Part shown: one piece after another, positions 37,601-48,102 of the stretch
Numbering within the stretch: position 1 is the first letter of the stretch
Layout: each line of letters starts with the position of its first letter
Origin: Plantago elongata
Taxonomy: Eukaryota > Streptophyta > Magnoliopsida > Lamiales > Plantaginaceae
Direction: 5' to 3'
Assembly (NCBI GenBank): GCA_036897095.1
Contig: JAYMSP010000121.1
Location: 1 to 64,000, forward strand
Length of the DNA: 64,000 bases
Position numbers and translations under genes: made by a program
Notes under the pieces: generated by a model
Told to the model about the DNA's origin: nothing
Database searches by the model: none
Seen by the model: the letters and a program-made list of their open reading frames with translations, nothing else

Positions 37601-38811
37601 GTGAGAGCAGACCTATGCAAAATTATGCAGTCCTCATTGGAGAGTATTTCGACATTGCATGAATTACACGCATGCCATACCTGGATGATCTCCCAAGCTG
37701 CAACAAGTATAAAATACACATACACATAGACCCTATCTAGTTCAAATGTTTCTCTTTAGTTGACGAACATATATAGCAGAAGTTCTTGGTGAATCATAGT
37801 TTCTCGAAGTATAAAAGTTCCATCTTACTATTGCTGCATTACAATTTAGGCCCAGTGATGATTTATTTCACATGTAGCATATAAATACTCTCAAAATTTA
37901 ATAGCCAAGTTGATTGCTGAACTTGTTTTTTCTAAACAGGGCAGAGCAAGCGGCTGCAACCGAGCAAGCCATGCACAAAGGGACAGGCAGCAGTTGCACT
38001 GACAAGGGGAAGAATGTCAGATTTCATTCAAGCTGAACTAATGAGACAGGAAGCGGAGATTGTTTCAAGGCAAATTGAAATGGAGGAAATATTGAAAGAG
38101 TTTCTCGAAAGAGGTGAAATAAAGCAGTTTTGGGAAAGAAAAATTGATGAAGAGAAAAAACATGGTTTCAAGGTGGCAATGGGTTATCAAGTAGCCATTG
38201 ATGCTTTGGAACAGGAACAAATATCTCAAGAGAATGCTTCAGCTGAATTAGTGAAACAGAGGGCAGCTTTGGATTGTCAAAGGCAGTTGCTTTCTAGCTT
38301 AAAAGCTGAAGTTGATGATATGTCGGAAAGAGTTTCTCTTGAGAAGGCCAACTGCATTCATGAACGGCACGGTGTAGATGATGTGCTACGTGATTTATTG
38401 GTTAATTATGAGAAATTACTTGATAAAAAGTCTGTACTGGAAGCTGAAGTAGAAGCACTGCGAAAGTTGAGGTAAGAGTCTGATATCATTCTTTACATAC
38501 TAGGAAATAAAAGAAAAAGATTTCGAGTCAACTATGAATACAATGTTTGGGGGATTGATAGGAATTCATATTTGCAGCTTATTTTGGTATTAGGGTTGTG
38601 CGTTACTAATAGCATGGTATAGTTCCTTACATCCCTTTTATGAGTCTTATGTGAGACTAATGCATTTAAACATGTCGGATTCTTCACTTGTTGATTGACC
38701 TGCAAAATTTATTTTGTTTGAAGATCTTGGGTTGAGGAAGAAGCAATGAAAAGCCAAGCTCGTGCAAAGGTTCTTGAAGAGGCTGCTCGGAGGTGGAGAT
38801 GGGATGCCTAA
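34643..38811 (+). CDS. Plastid membrane protein with SLH-like region and coiled coil
   Basis: Eleven exons: 34643-34904, 34989-35075, 35215-35385, 35629-35732, 36434-36519, 36626-36729, 36995-37100, 37248-37323, 37445-37559, 37940-38471 and 38724-38811. Phases agree and give 576 aa. The Ser-rich, acid-poor N-terminus looks like a chloroplast transit peptide. One membrane helix (LVTGIGASVAVLLGLLAYFS) spans about residues 92-111. Residues 209-340 match the S-layer-homology-like region of plant plastid proteins (TRRQYARWLVLANSL, DVHIEDPDFEHIQSLAESGVI, FISREDLVNWKAK). Residues 390-576 are a Glu/Lys-rich coiled coil. The family (Arabidopsis At3g25680, At5g23890, At5g52410) has no firmly established function to my knowledge. 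SLH domains in cyanobacteria tether proteins to the cell wall or outer membrane. It lies directly upstream of CHUP1, as At3g25680 does. Confidence 0.88.
37437..37445 (+). other. Competing splice acceptors before SLH-gene exon 9
   Basis: TTCTTGCAG is followed five bases later by a second CAG (CTCAG). Only the second acceptor, with the exon at 37445, keeps the frame (SRKNIGFLDV). Use of the first would shift it. This choice rests on phase and family similarity. Confidence 0.55.
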
Positions 38812-41800
38812 TTTTAGAGGCTTTCAGGTAACAATTTACCAATGCAGTATCATATAACGATACTGGAGAGCTTATTGGCTATGATGGACCATACTATAGA
38901 GGCAGGTCTGAGTTATCGGCTATTTAGAAATGTTAGAGATACAATTCAATTGGCTCTTCCTTTGTGGGAAAGCTCGAATCTCCAGGTGCTCCCATGTCAA
39001 GAAACTGGACATATATTGTCCACTCGACCAGGCATTGCTACGACCCTGTATGGCTTGACTTGTCGGATTTCCATTGTACTTGAGATGCATTCTCCCTCCT
39101 AATAGGGTTAAAATTAAAAAGCCACGGGCTGTCAACAAAGAACTGTTTTGCGAATATTATCCTGAATGTACATTTGGATCGGCCTGGATGGCATTTCCAT
39201 CTATTGTTTTCTTGTTTTCTAAAATTGTTTTATTTTTTATTTAGATGATTTAGCAAATTCACACCTCTTTCCATTGCTGGGCTTATGCAAAGCAAACCAT
39301 ATAGCCCTAGTAGGTTTTGAGTAGCTTGATGTAAAGGGAAAAATAGACAAGAAATTGGATGCTTATTGCTTACAGGATCTCCAAGTATCATTCTTGAATC
39401 TGGAGTAGCAAACCATATGAACCAATTGTTATACACTTATATAATGTTTTAAAAGAAAAAATGTTTGTTAAAATTATGTATTATTTATAAAAATGGCATA
39501 TTTAATTAAATAGTTTTTTAATATAAAATTAATCATTTTCTAAAAATATATAAAAATAATAGTTTTGCGACATGACTATTTGAATTGTTAATATTGATGA
39601 TTTTATGACAATTTATATCATATTCTTAATAATTTATCTAGATCGCATTTTAAAAGGGAATAATTAACCAAAAAAAAAATATTTTAACAACAAAGAGCAA
39701 TTTAGTTGGTATGAATTAGACGCTTTCGAGTTCCACCAAGGAATCGATTGGTAGAGAATGTGTTTAATCCGGTCAAAACATATGTGTGATTTGGGTATGT
39801 ATTTGAGAGTGTGTTTAGTAAGTTTGATCGAGAAACATGCTGTTTGGTTCACAATTTGAGAGTTGTTTTGATATGTATTTCGAAATGCAAGTAGCTGTTT
39901 GGTACGATTTATGAAATGTGATTGTGGTTGTGTTTTAGCCACTTGCATTGTAGTTATTATTAAGCTGTTTGGTTGAAACGGAACATGTGTGTTTGTTAAT
40001 GTGTTTTGTAATTGTTTTTTATAAAATATTTTATAGTTTGTATATGTAATTGTCTTGAATATTTTTAATGTAATTGTGTTTTAAAAAAATTATAATTTTT
40101 ATTTGTAATGTATTAAATGAACGGTTGATCTTGAATATTTTTATTATTTTAATTTTAAAAAATGAAAAAGGTATATAATGAAATGCATGAAAATTAAATT
40201 TGAATTAGATAGTTGTTAAAAAAAAATTCGAAGACGTAAGAAATGAATCACTCACTTAATCGATGATACTTCGTTTCGCAAAATATTATAATACGGACGC
40301 ATATAAAATTAGCATATAATATAATTAAGGGCGAAACTAGGAATAAAAATAACATGTAATTTATTAAAAATTATAAAAATTCGATTGAAAATTTACACTA
40401 CTTATACCGAAAAACACGATACATCGTCGCCATAAATCTAAGTCTTCACAAACTAAAAGTTTAAATATACTTTATAAAAGTGAAATTTCAATAGTATGCA
40501 TAATAAAAGTTGAAATTTTTATGACATTATTTAACAAAAAATATTATATATACAATTAAAAGTGCGAGATCGGATGTGGCTGGAGACACACTTAGTCTAA
40601 ATAGTGCCTCCGCCCCTGAGTATGATACTATGATAGCACAACATTGAAATGCAACAAAATTGGAGCAAGTATAAGAATTCGAGGGAATAAAATATTTAAT
40701 TCTAAAGTAATTTTGTATTATCATTATAAAAATATGTTCAAGGGTGAGAAATATAAATTCATTTGATAAATTATGAGTAAAATAGACAATTCGGGTGTAC
40801 CGAAAAACACTTTCGATGGAGTGTTTCAGAATCATTCATCTGAGTAGTGATTCCGAAACACAACGTCGAGTGTATTTTGTGCAGAGGCCCGACGGTATAG
40901 CAAGTGTGTTTCAAAATCCAATTTTCATATCAAATAGTGTGTTTTTACTCCGTCAACCATTAAAAATTCAAAATATACCCCAACCAATCACTTCCAAACA
41001 TTTGTTGTTTCTAAAAATAAATGGTGCATCTATTTTAAATTTTCCTGAATCGTGAAACTGTAAATGAGTTTCAGGTGTTTTCATTTGAAGCTCCAGACAA
41101 ATTTCCGCCGAAACCCCAGCAACTTCAAAATCAAAGGTAAATCTTCAACTTTACTTGCATAAAAATGCTTCATTTCCACCCATTGGAGTTTCTTTTGCTG
41201 TTCTGAATCCATTCTTGCAGTGTTTTGTAAATTGCAGCTGCTAATTACTCAACTGTAACTCTCATGTTTCTTCCACCTACTTGAAAAAAATGCAATCTTT
41301 TTCGATTTTAATTCAACAACTGTAACTCTTTGTGTGTTTTACGTGACGCTTTGAGAACCACAGAATTTGTGAGGATAATGTGTTGTCTTGTTTCTGTGGA
41401 ACAAGACGAGGCTTTGCTTGTGGCCTCTACAGTCTTTTTCTGCGCTATCCAGCTTGCATTTCTTCAGTTCTTATTATTCTTATGCCATTTGTTTCCTCTC
41501 ATAATTAATTGCACTTATATTTCATATCCTGTCACATTCCATTGCAGTTGCATTTGCTTAATGTTTGACATTTTATGGCCCCTTTTGCCTAAAATTCCAA
41601 ACCCAACCTGAGAATTCAACAGCTTTTAAAAGTTCCAGTCTTTGATAATAAGTGCAGTTTGAACTCAAGTGATACACCCACTAAACCATGCATGTGATTT
41701 GTATTTGATGAATTTGATTAAGGGGAAAAAAAACCCTTATCATAAAATTGACCTCCACCCGAAACTGCGGGTGGATTGCAAGTTAAAACAATTAGGCCGG

Positions 41801-43182
41801 ATAGTAGGAAGCGATAGATTATAGGATGTTGTGCACTTGAATGCATCAAATGAAAGTAATGTGCACTGTTTTTTGTAGTCATTGAGTCTTTGTGGGTTCG
41901 AATTGCACATGTTTTCAAAGGTTGGGAGATGCATGTTCCATTTTAAAGTTTTAGGTGGTAAAGTGCTACTGAGATAATATTGGGTGGTTTACTGCAAACA
42001 GGCCTCAGTAAAAAGCTGACTCCAAATTTTCTGGGCTTAACTCATCATTCTTCTTCAACAATTCTCAGCTCTTATCTTAATTTTGTCTCTATGTGTGGTT
42101 ATTGGTTAATATGGTATGGGGGTAGGAAACAAATGCATTATCTGGTTTTCCTTTTTCAGGGGCAGCCATCCTACAGCCTCATATCTTTTTGTCACATGTT
42201 AAGTAAGATAAAATATAGGTGTACTTTTTAGTGGATTGATTCTTAATAAACCCAAATTTTTAACAGAAGAAACAATGACAAGAGGCCACCCAAATTGAGC
42301 TTTCTTCTAGTTGGATCTTATCTAAATGATTCAGGCCATTAAAGGAAAAACCACCAATTAAATGTCAAAGTGACCCTTTCCCAACTAACCAATTAGTCAT
42401 TTCCTAATATTGCCAACTTTTAAACATGAAAAAATCTTAACCTTAATCGTTTTACTATTACTAGTGTTGTTGGTATGAGACTTGCATCATTTATTTGCAG
42501 GGTTTGTTAGTGGTTGTAGATGGCCGATTGGCAGGACATGTGCTGGCAGGCTGGTTTGTTTAGGCCATGAAGACAACACACAAAACATTCCGAGCTCGTT
42601 TTCAGTTATAACTGCGTCATAGATAGGACAGAGAAGAAAAAATAGAGATGCTCTAGACTCTTTGTCAAAAACTTACCATTTATTAGTGTCTTCATCACTT
42701 GTCAGCTATATAGTTGCTTGTTTTGACTGTTTATCCATCTGAACATAGAGCTTAGCTAGTCAGACCCACCCATCAAAGAATTCTAATCCTCTTGGACAAA
42801 AACTGACCACTAGAAATTGGTGGCTCCTGTAGCATTTGTTTGATGGTTGTGTTGGGATTATATTTATCAGGAACTTTGTATACAAACAAGTTTTCCTACC
42901 AGAGCTTCCATCAAGCTCCTCAGAAGATAACACTTCTGTATTATTAAATAAAACAACTTTTACTGGAGTTACAATATTGGATACTCCATTACTTGAAAGG
43001 ATATTGAGGAAAGGTTTACAAAGTCATAGTTCTAGCTTGTTTGCTGCATGGACTAGATATGGGGTGTTGCCCATAATCATGAGCAATGGCTGTTAAAGAG
43101 AAATGGTGGAAGACCATCTGAAGTCCGTGTTTGTCTCAGTAAATGAGTGTAAAGCTCGGTACTACTCGCCAATTCGACCTTC
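38812..43182. other. 4.4-kb gap between the SLH gene and CHUP1
   Basis: The first few hundred bases are the SLH gene's 3' UTR. An open frame at 38842-39102 has no known motif. About 39450-40800 is very AT-rich (poly-T runs, GTTTGGT motifs near 39840-39980), typical of decayed repeats. From about 41060 base composition becomes more balanced. A possible non-coding CHUP1 leader exon could end at CAAAG/GTAAATC near 41139, with a long leader intron to just before 43183. That is inference from the donor motif only. No other gene was seen. Confidence 0.5.
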
Positions 43183-46100
43183 ATGATTGCCAGGTTAGGA
43201 TTCGTTGTTGCTGCTTCAGTTGCAGCTTATGCTGTTAAGCAGATCAGCATCAAAGGTCCCAAGCCTCCAAGAACCGTAGGTAAGCCTGGTAGAATATATG
43301 TTCATTGGTGATACTAAGTTCAACAAGCTTGTAACTTGTAATGCAAACAAAAGAAGGAAAAATAAAAGAAAAAAAAGGAAACTGAAAAAAGAGAAGACAA
43401 ACAATTAATTTTCCTTTTTTTCTTTCCTTCCTGTTTCAATGACTAACATGTGATGACTTAATTTCTTTAACTTGTACTATATCAGAAAAGGATGATGAAG
43501 CCGTTGAAGAGATTCAGAATGAAGGGGAAAATGAAGAGCAACTTACTTCTGCAGACGATGGCCTCAAAGAAGTGGTTGTAAGTATTTTTCTAGAGGAAAA
43601 TTCATGCATTCTGGGACTTTCTAGCTCAGATGGATTGCTTTTTCTTTCTTTTCTAGTTCTTGAATTTGGTTGATATGTAAAATTACTACTTATACTTTTT
43701 ACATCTATCTCATGAGATGATTTAAACACATGCAGGCTGAGGAGGAAGAGGAGGAGGAGAAAGAAGAAGTGAAATTGATTAATAGTGTTATAAATCCTGC
43801 TTCAAGCAATGCTTCCGACTTTGACGATGATGAGCTTTATCCTGAATTTGAAAGTCTTCTGTCTGGTGAAATTGATTTTCCATTGCCCACAGACAAGTAT
43901 GATACAGAAGCCAATATCAAAGCAGAGAAGGATAAGGTTTATGAAAATGAGATGGCAGTCAATGCTAACGAACTGGAAAGATTGCGTGAACTAGTTAAAG
44001 AGTTGGAAGACAGAGAGGTGAAGCTGGAAGGAGAGTTATTAGAGTATTATGGGTTGAAGGAGCAAGAGTCGAGCATTGCGGAGTTACAAAAGCAGCTCAA
44101 GATTAAGACAGTGGAGATTGATATGCTCAATATCACCATAAATTCTTTACAGGCAGAGAGAAAAAAGCTTCACGATGAGGTTTCCCAGGGAGCTGTAGCT
44201 AGGAAAGAGCTAGAGACAGCAAGAAAGAAGATACAACAACTGCAGAAGCAAATTCAGCTTGAAGCCAATCAGACCAAGGGTCAGCTTTTACTGCTAAAGC
44301 AACAAGTTAGCGGGCTTCAAGCAAAGGAAGAAGAAGCCTATAATAAAGATTCTGATATCGGGAAGAAGCTTAAAGCTTTCAGGGAGTTGGAAGTGGAAGT
44401 CATGGAGCTTAAGAGGAAGAACAAAGAGCTTCAGATTGAAAAGCGAGAGCTTATTATTAAACTAGACACTGCTGAATCCAAAGTGAAATCCCTCTCGAAC
44501 ATGACAGAGGTAAAGTTGATTTGTTATTTAATCAAGTCTTAATGCATATGGTATGTTTTTTAGCAAACATACTCTTTTTTCTTTTTCTAGAGAAATTTTT
44601 TTTACTGGATTTAGTTTACAGCTGAACAGAAGAAGCTGGCCTTCTAGTTTTTCTTTTATCTACATTAAACAGCCTTTGGATAAAATGTTTTAGTAGCATG
44701 CTCGACATTTGAATTCACTGCACTCACTGTTACATGCTTTCTTTAAAGTCCTTTAGTGTTTAGTAAAAGCTCCAGCTATTTACCCAGAATCAGTCTTTGA
44801 GTAATAGATTAAATCGATAAATAATTTTATCTGAAGTGTCTCGTTTTCATGGCACTGCAGACTGAAATGGTAGCAAAGGTGAGAGAAGAGGTGAACGAAA
44901 TGCGGCATGCAAATGAGGACCTTGTTAGACAAGTGGAAGGCCTCCAGATGAATAGGTTTAGTGAAGTCGAAGAGCTAGTATACCTACGTTGGGTTAACGC
45001 ATGTCTAAGATTCGAGCTCCGCAACTATCAAACGCCGTCTGGGAAAACGTCGGCTCGTGATCTGAACCAAAGCTTGAGCCCAAGATCCCAGGAGAAGGCT
45101 AAACGGCTAATGTTAGAGTACGCGGAATCAGAGCGTGGAGGAGACACTGATATGGAGAGCAACTATGATAACATGTCTGTTGACAGTGAGGATTTTGATA
45201 ACGCCTCTATGGACAGTTCAATGAGCCGGATCAGCAGTTTAAGTAAAAAACCTAGTTTAATGCAAAAGCTGAAGAAATGGGGAAAGACCAAGGATGACTC
45301 CAGTGCATTTTCTTCACCAGCGAGATCCTTTGCAGGATCGCCTGGTCGTCCTAGCATGAGCAATAAACCTAGAGGTCCTCTCGAATCCTTAATGTTAAGA
45401 AATGCTAGTGATGGTGTAGCCATCACTTCGTTTGGAACGGCAGAGCAAGATGCCATGAATTCTCCTGACACACCAAAGATGTCATCCGATTCACTAAATG
45501 TATCATCATCTTTCCAGTTAATGTCTAAGTCTGTCGAAGGGGTTTTGGATGAGAAGTATCCTGTCTATAAGGACAGGCATAAGCTCGCATTGGAGCGAGA
45601 GAAGCAGCTTAAGGACAGAGCACAGCAAGCAAGAGCAGTAAAGTTTGGTGGTGTTGACACGTTTAAGGGAGAAAGTAACAGATCAGCATTACTCCCTCCA
45701 AAACTCGCTCATATAAAAGAGAAGAAGCCCATTGTTTCAGGAGAATCAATTGTTCAGTCTGGTGATAACAAAGTTGACCCTCAGACAGTTAGCAAATTCA
45801 AACCATTGGACATTGAAAAACGAGCTCCGAGGGTCCCCAGGCCACCTCCTACAAGATCAGGAGATGCACCTTCTGATCAAAATTCGAGTACTTCGATCCG
45901 ACCACCTGGACTCCCACCACCACCTCCTCCACCACCAGGTGCACCACCGCCTCCACCACCTCCTGGTGGGCCTCCACGTCCACCGCCTCCACCTGGGAGC
46001 CTTCCAAGAGGGGCTGGAGGCGGTGATAAGGTTCACCGAGCTCCAGAACTTGTCGAATTCTATCAGTCACTGATGAAACGTGAGGCTAAGAAGGACACTA

Positions 46101-47534
46101 CATCGCTAATTGCTTCAGCGACAGACACTTCCGCAGCAAGGAGTAACATGATTGGGGAGATAGAGAATAGATCAACTTTCTTGATGGCTGTATGTTAATT
46201 TTCTCTCTTCTGTTTTTTCTTGATGATATACCCAGCAAGTTGATCATGACTAACAGTGGAAGATTTTGAAACTTGAATCAGGTTAAAGCTGATGTGGAGA
46301 CGCAAGGTGATTTTGTCCAGTCATTGGCAGCTGAAGTCCGTGCTGCTTCTTTCGCCAAGATTGAAGATTTGTTAGCATTTGTGAATTGGCTAGATGAGGA
46401 ATTGTCTTTCTTGGTATGTCTGTATTTATCAATATTCCATAACTTGGGATTGGGAAGGCTCAGTTTCATCTTTCACGGTTGCAATTGTTTTTTTACTCTA
46501 TGATAAGATGCATGTCAATGAAGCTTTCAAATGGACCCTAGGGGATTTGAAATAATCTCACATACTTTTTGTAATTCATGATGTTCTTTTTTTTTTAAAA
46601 CTAAGTTATCTATGTAATTGTCTGTACTAGGTTGATGAACGGGCTGTCCTCAAGCACTTTGATTGGCCAGAGGCAAAAGCAGACGCTCTAAGGGAGGCAG
46701 CCTTCGAATTCCAGGACCTGCTAAAATTGGAGAAGCAAGTAACAAATTTTACAGATGACCCAAATCTTCCTTGCGAACCTGCCCTGAAGAAGATGTACAA
46801 ATTGCTCGAAAAGTAAGTTGTGCTTATTCAGATTTAACATGTCTGGAACTAGCATCATTTGGTTTGGCATTATCTTGTCCTTCAAGGACTTTTGCTCTTT
46901 TGTTCTTGATTTCACAAGTTGATGATTGGAGCCCTAAGCATATTCCTATTTTCTCATCATAGGGTGGAGCAGAGTGTATATGCACTGTTGCGCACACGTG
47001 ACATGGCAGTCTCACGGTACAAGGAATTTGGCATCCCAACTGACTGGTTACTTGATTCAGGGACAGTGGGAAAGGTGTGTTTCATGTTCTGGTGAAATAG
47101 AGTATGCATTGCTACAATTAGACAAGGGTAAAATTCTCACTCATACGTCGCGTACTCATTTGCAGATCAAGCTTTCCTCAGTGCAATTAGCTCGAAAATA
47201 CATGAAGCGTGTTTCAACAGAGCTTGATGAAATGAACGAACCAGAGAAAGAACCAAACAAAGAATTCTTGCTTCTACAAGGAGTCCGCTTTGCTTTCCGT
47301 GTGCATCAGGTAATGTTTGCCGTGGCTTTATTTAACAGATTGAGATGCAAAATGGATTTCTGGGCTCTAGTTCAGTTCAACTACTTTGTGGTCTGGAGTA
47401 TTTAACGAGAATTATGGTAAAATTTGTTACAGTTTGCCGGAGGATTTGATGCAGACAGCATGAGGGCTTTCGAGGAACTACGAAGCCGGGCTCATACACA
47501 GAGTACAGAAGAGAACAAGACAGAAGCAGCATGA
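43183..47534 (+). CDS. CHUP1: CHUP1, chloroplast outer-envelope actin-linked positioning protein
   Basis: Nine exons: 43183-43279, 43486-43577, 43736-44509, 44861-46189, 46282-46413, 46631-46812, 46963-47074, 47166-47309 and 47433-47534. They give 987 aa (Arabidopsis CHUP1 about 1004). The N-terminus (MIARLGFVVAASVAAYAVKQ) is the hydrophobic anchor that holds CHUP1 in the chloroplast outer membrane. Then follow an acidic stretch, a coiled coil (about 80-390), a Ser-rich linker, a proline-rich motif with runs of up to eight Pro (about 673-697) that in CHUP1 binds profilin, and the conserved C-terminal domain from APELVEFYQSLMKR (about 715) to the end (RYKEFGIPTDWLLDSG, FAFRVHQFAGGFD). CHUP1 nucleates short actin filaments on the plastid surface and drives light-induced chloroplast movement. 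All borders are GT-AG. Confidence 0.96.
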
Positions 47535-48102
47535 GGAGTTTTTCTTCTAAAGCATGTCCAGATTTTTGTTGTACATTTCTCATTAAATGAGCAGAGGTAG
47601 AATTGTTGTATGTATACTGGAAATTATAGGTTGAACATGTTCGGTTACAAACATCATTCTAAAAGCTGAAAGAGGAAAAAGAGAAATTGTATCACCTGCC
47701 AATAGATTTTGGTTTAAGCTTCTGATTTCATTTTCACGCCATGAGTTGCATATGCAACCAAAAGTACTTCATTATATTGCAATCAGAGTGATCACAAAGT
47801 AATAGAACTCTATCAGGGATTGAACCCTGTTTAACGGGTCATCATCCCCTAACAAAGAAGAGACCAGGCTAACATAGATGGACAACATACTCTGATTTAT
47901 TGTGGCCTGCAGCTTAGGACTCAGCAATACAGCATTATATGCAAAAAATATTTGTTTACCATAGGTTGAAACCTTCATGGTGTATATACTTTCTTTAATA
48001 TCTGTATGAATATAGGGTAAGGTTACTTGAAAATTATTACAAGCCAAAATGTGATATGTTAACTTATATCTGTCTACCCAGGGAAAAACTGAAGAATTTG
48101 CA
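47535..48102. other. Shared 3' region of convergent genes CHUP1 and the ArsA-like ATPase
   Basis: The two genes end 568 bp apart on opposite strands. Their 3' UTRs may come close or overlap. Near 47816-47885 the minus strand holds GGGTTCAATCCCTGA, which matches a tRNA B box, 38 bases after a weak A-box-like string. This could be a SINE fragment but no target duplication or tail was seen. Confidence 0.45.

Noticed and set aside
38842-39102. Separate small gene after the SLH gene
   Set aside because: The 86-codon frame starts right after the SLH stop codon, has no known motif and is best explained as 3' UTR.
41880-41930. GGGTTCGAATTGC as a tRNA or SINE B box
   Set aside because: The last conserved C pair is missing and no A box lies at the right distance.
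47816-47885. tRNA gene on the minus strand
   Set aside because: The B box is perfect but the A box is weak, and I could not fold an acceptor stem or anticodon arm. At most it is a SINE scrap.
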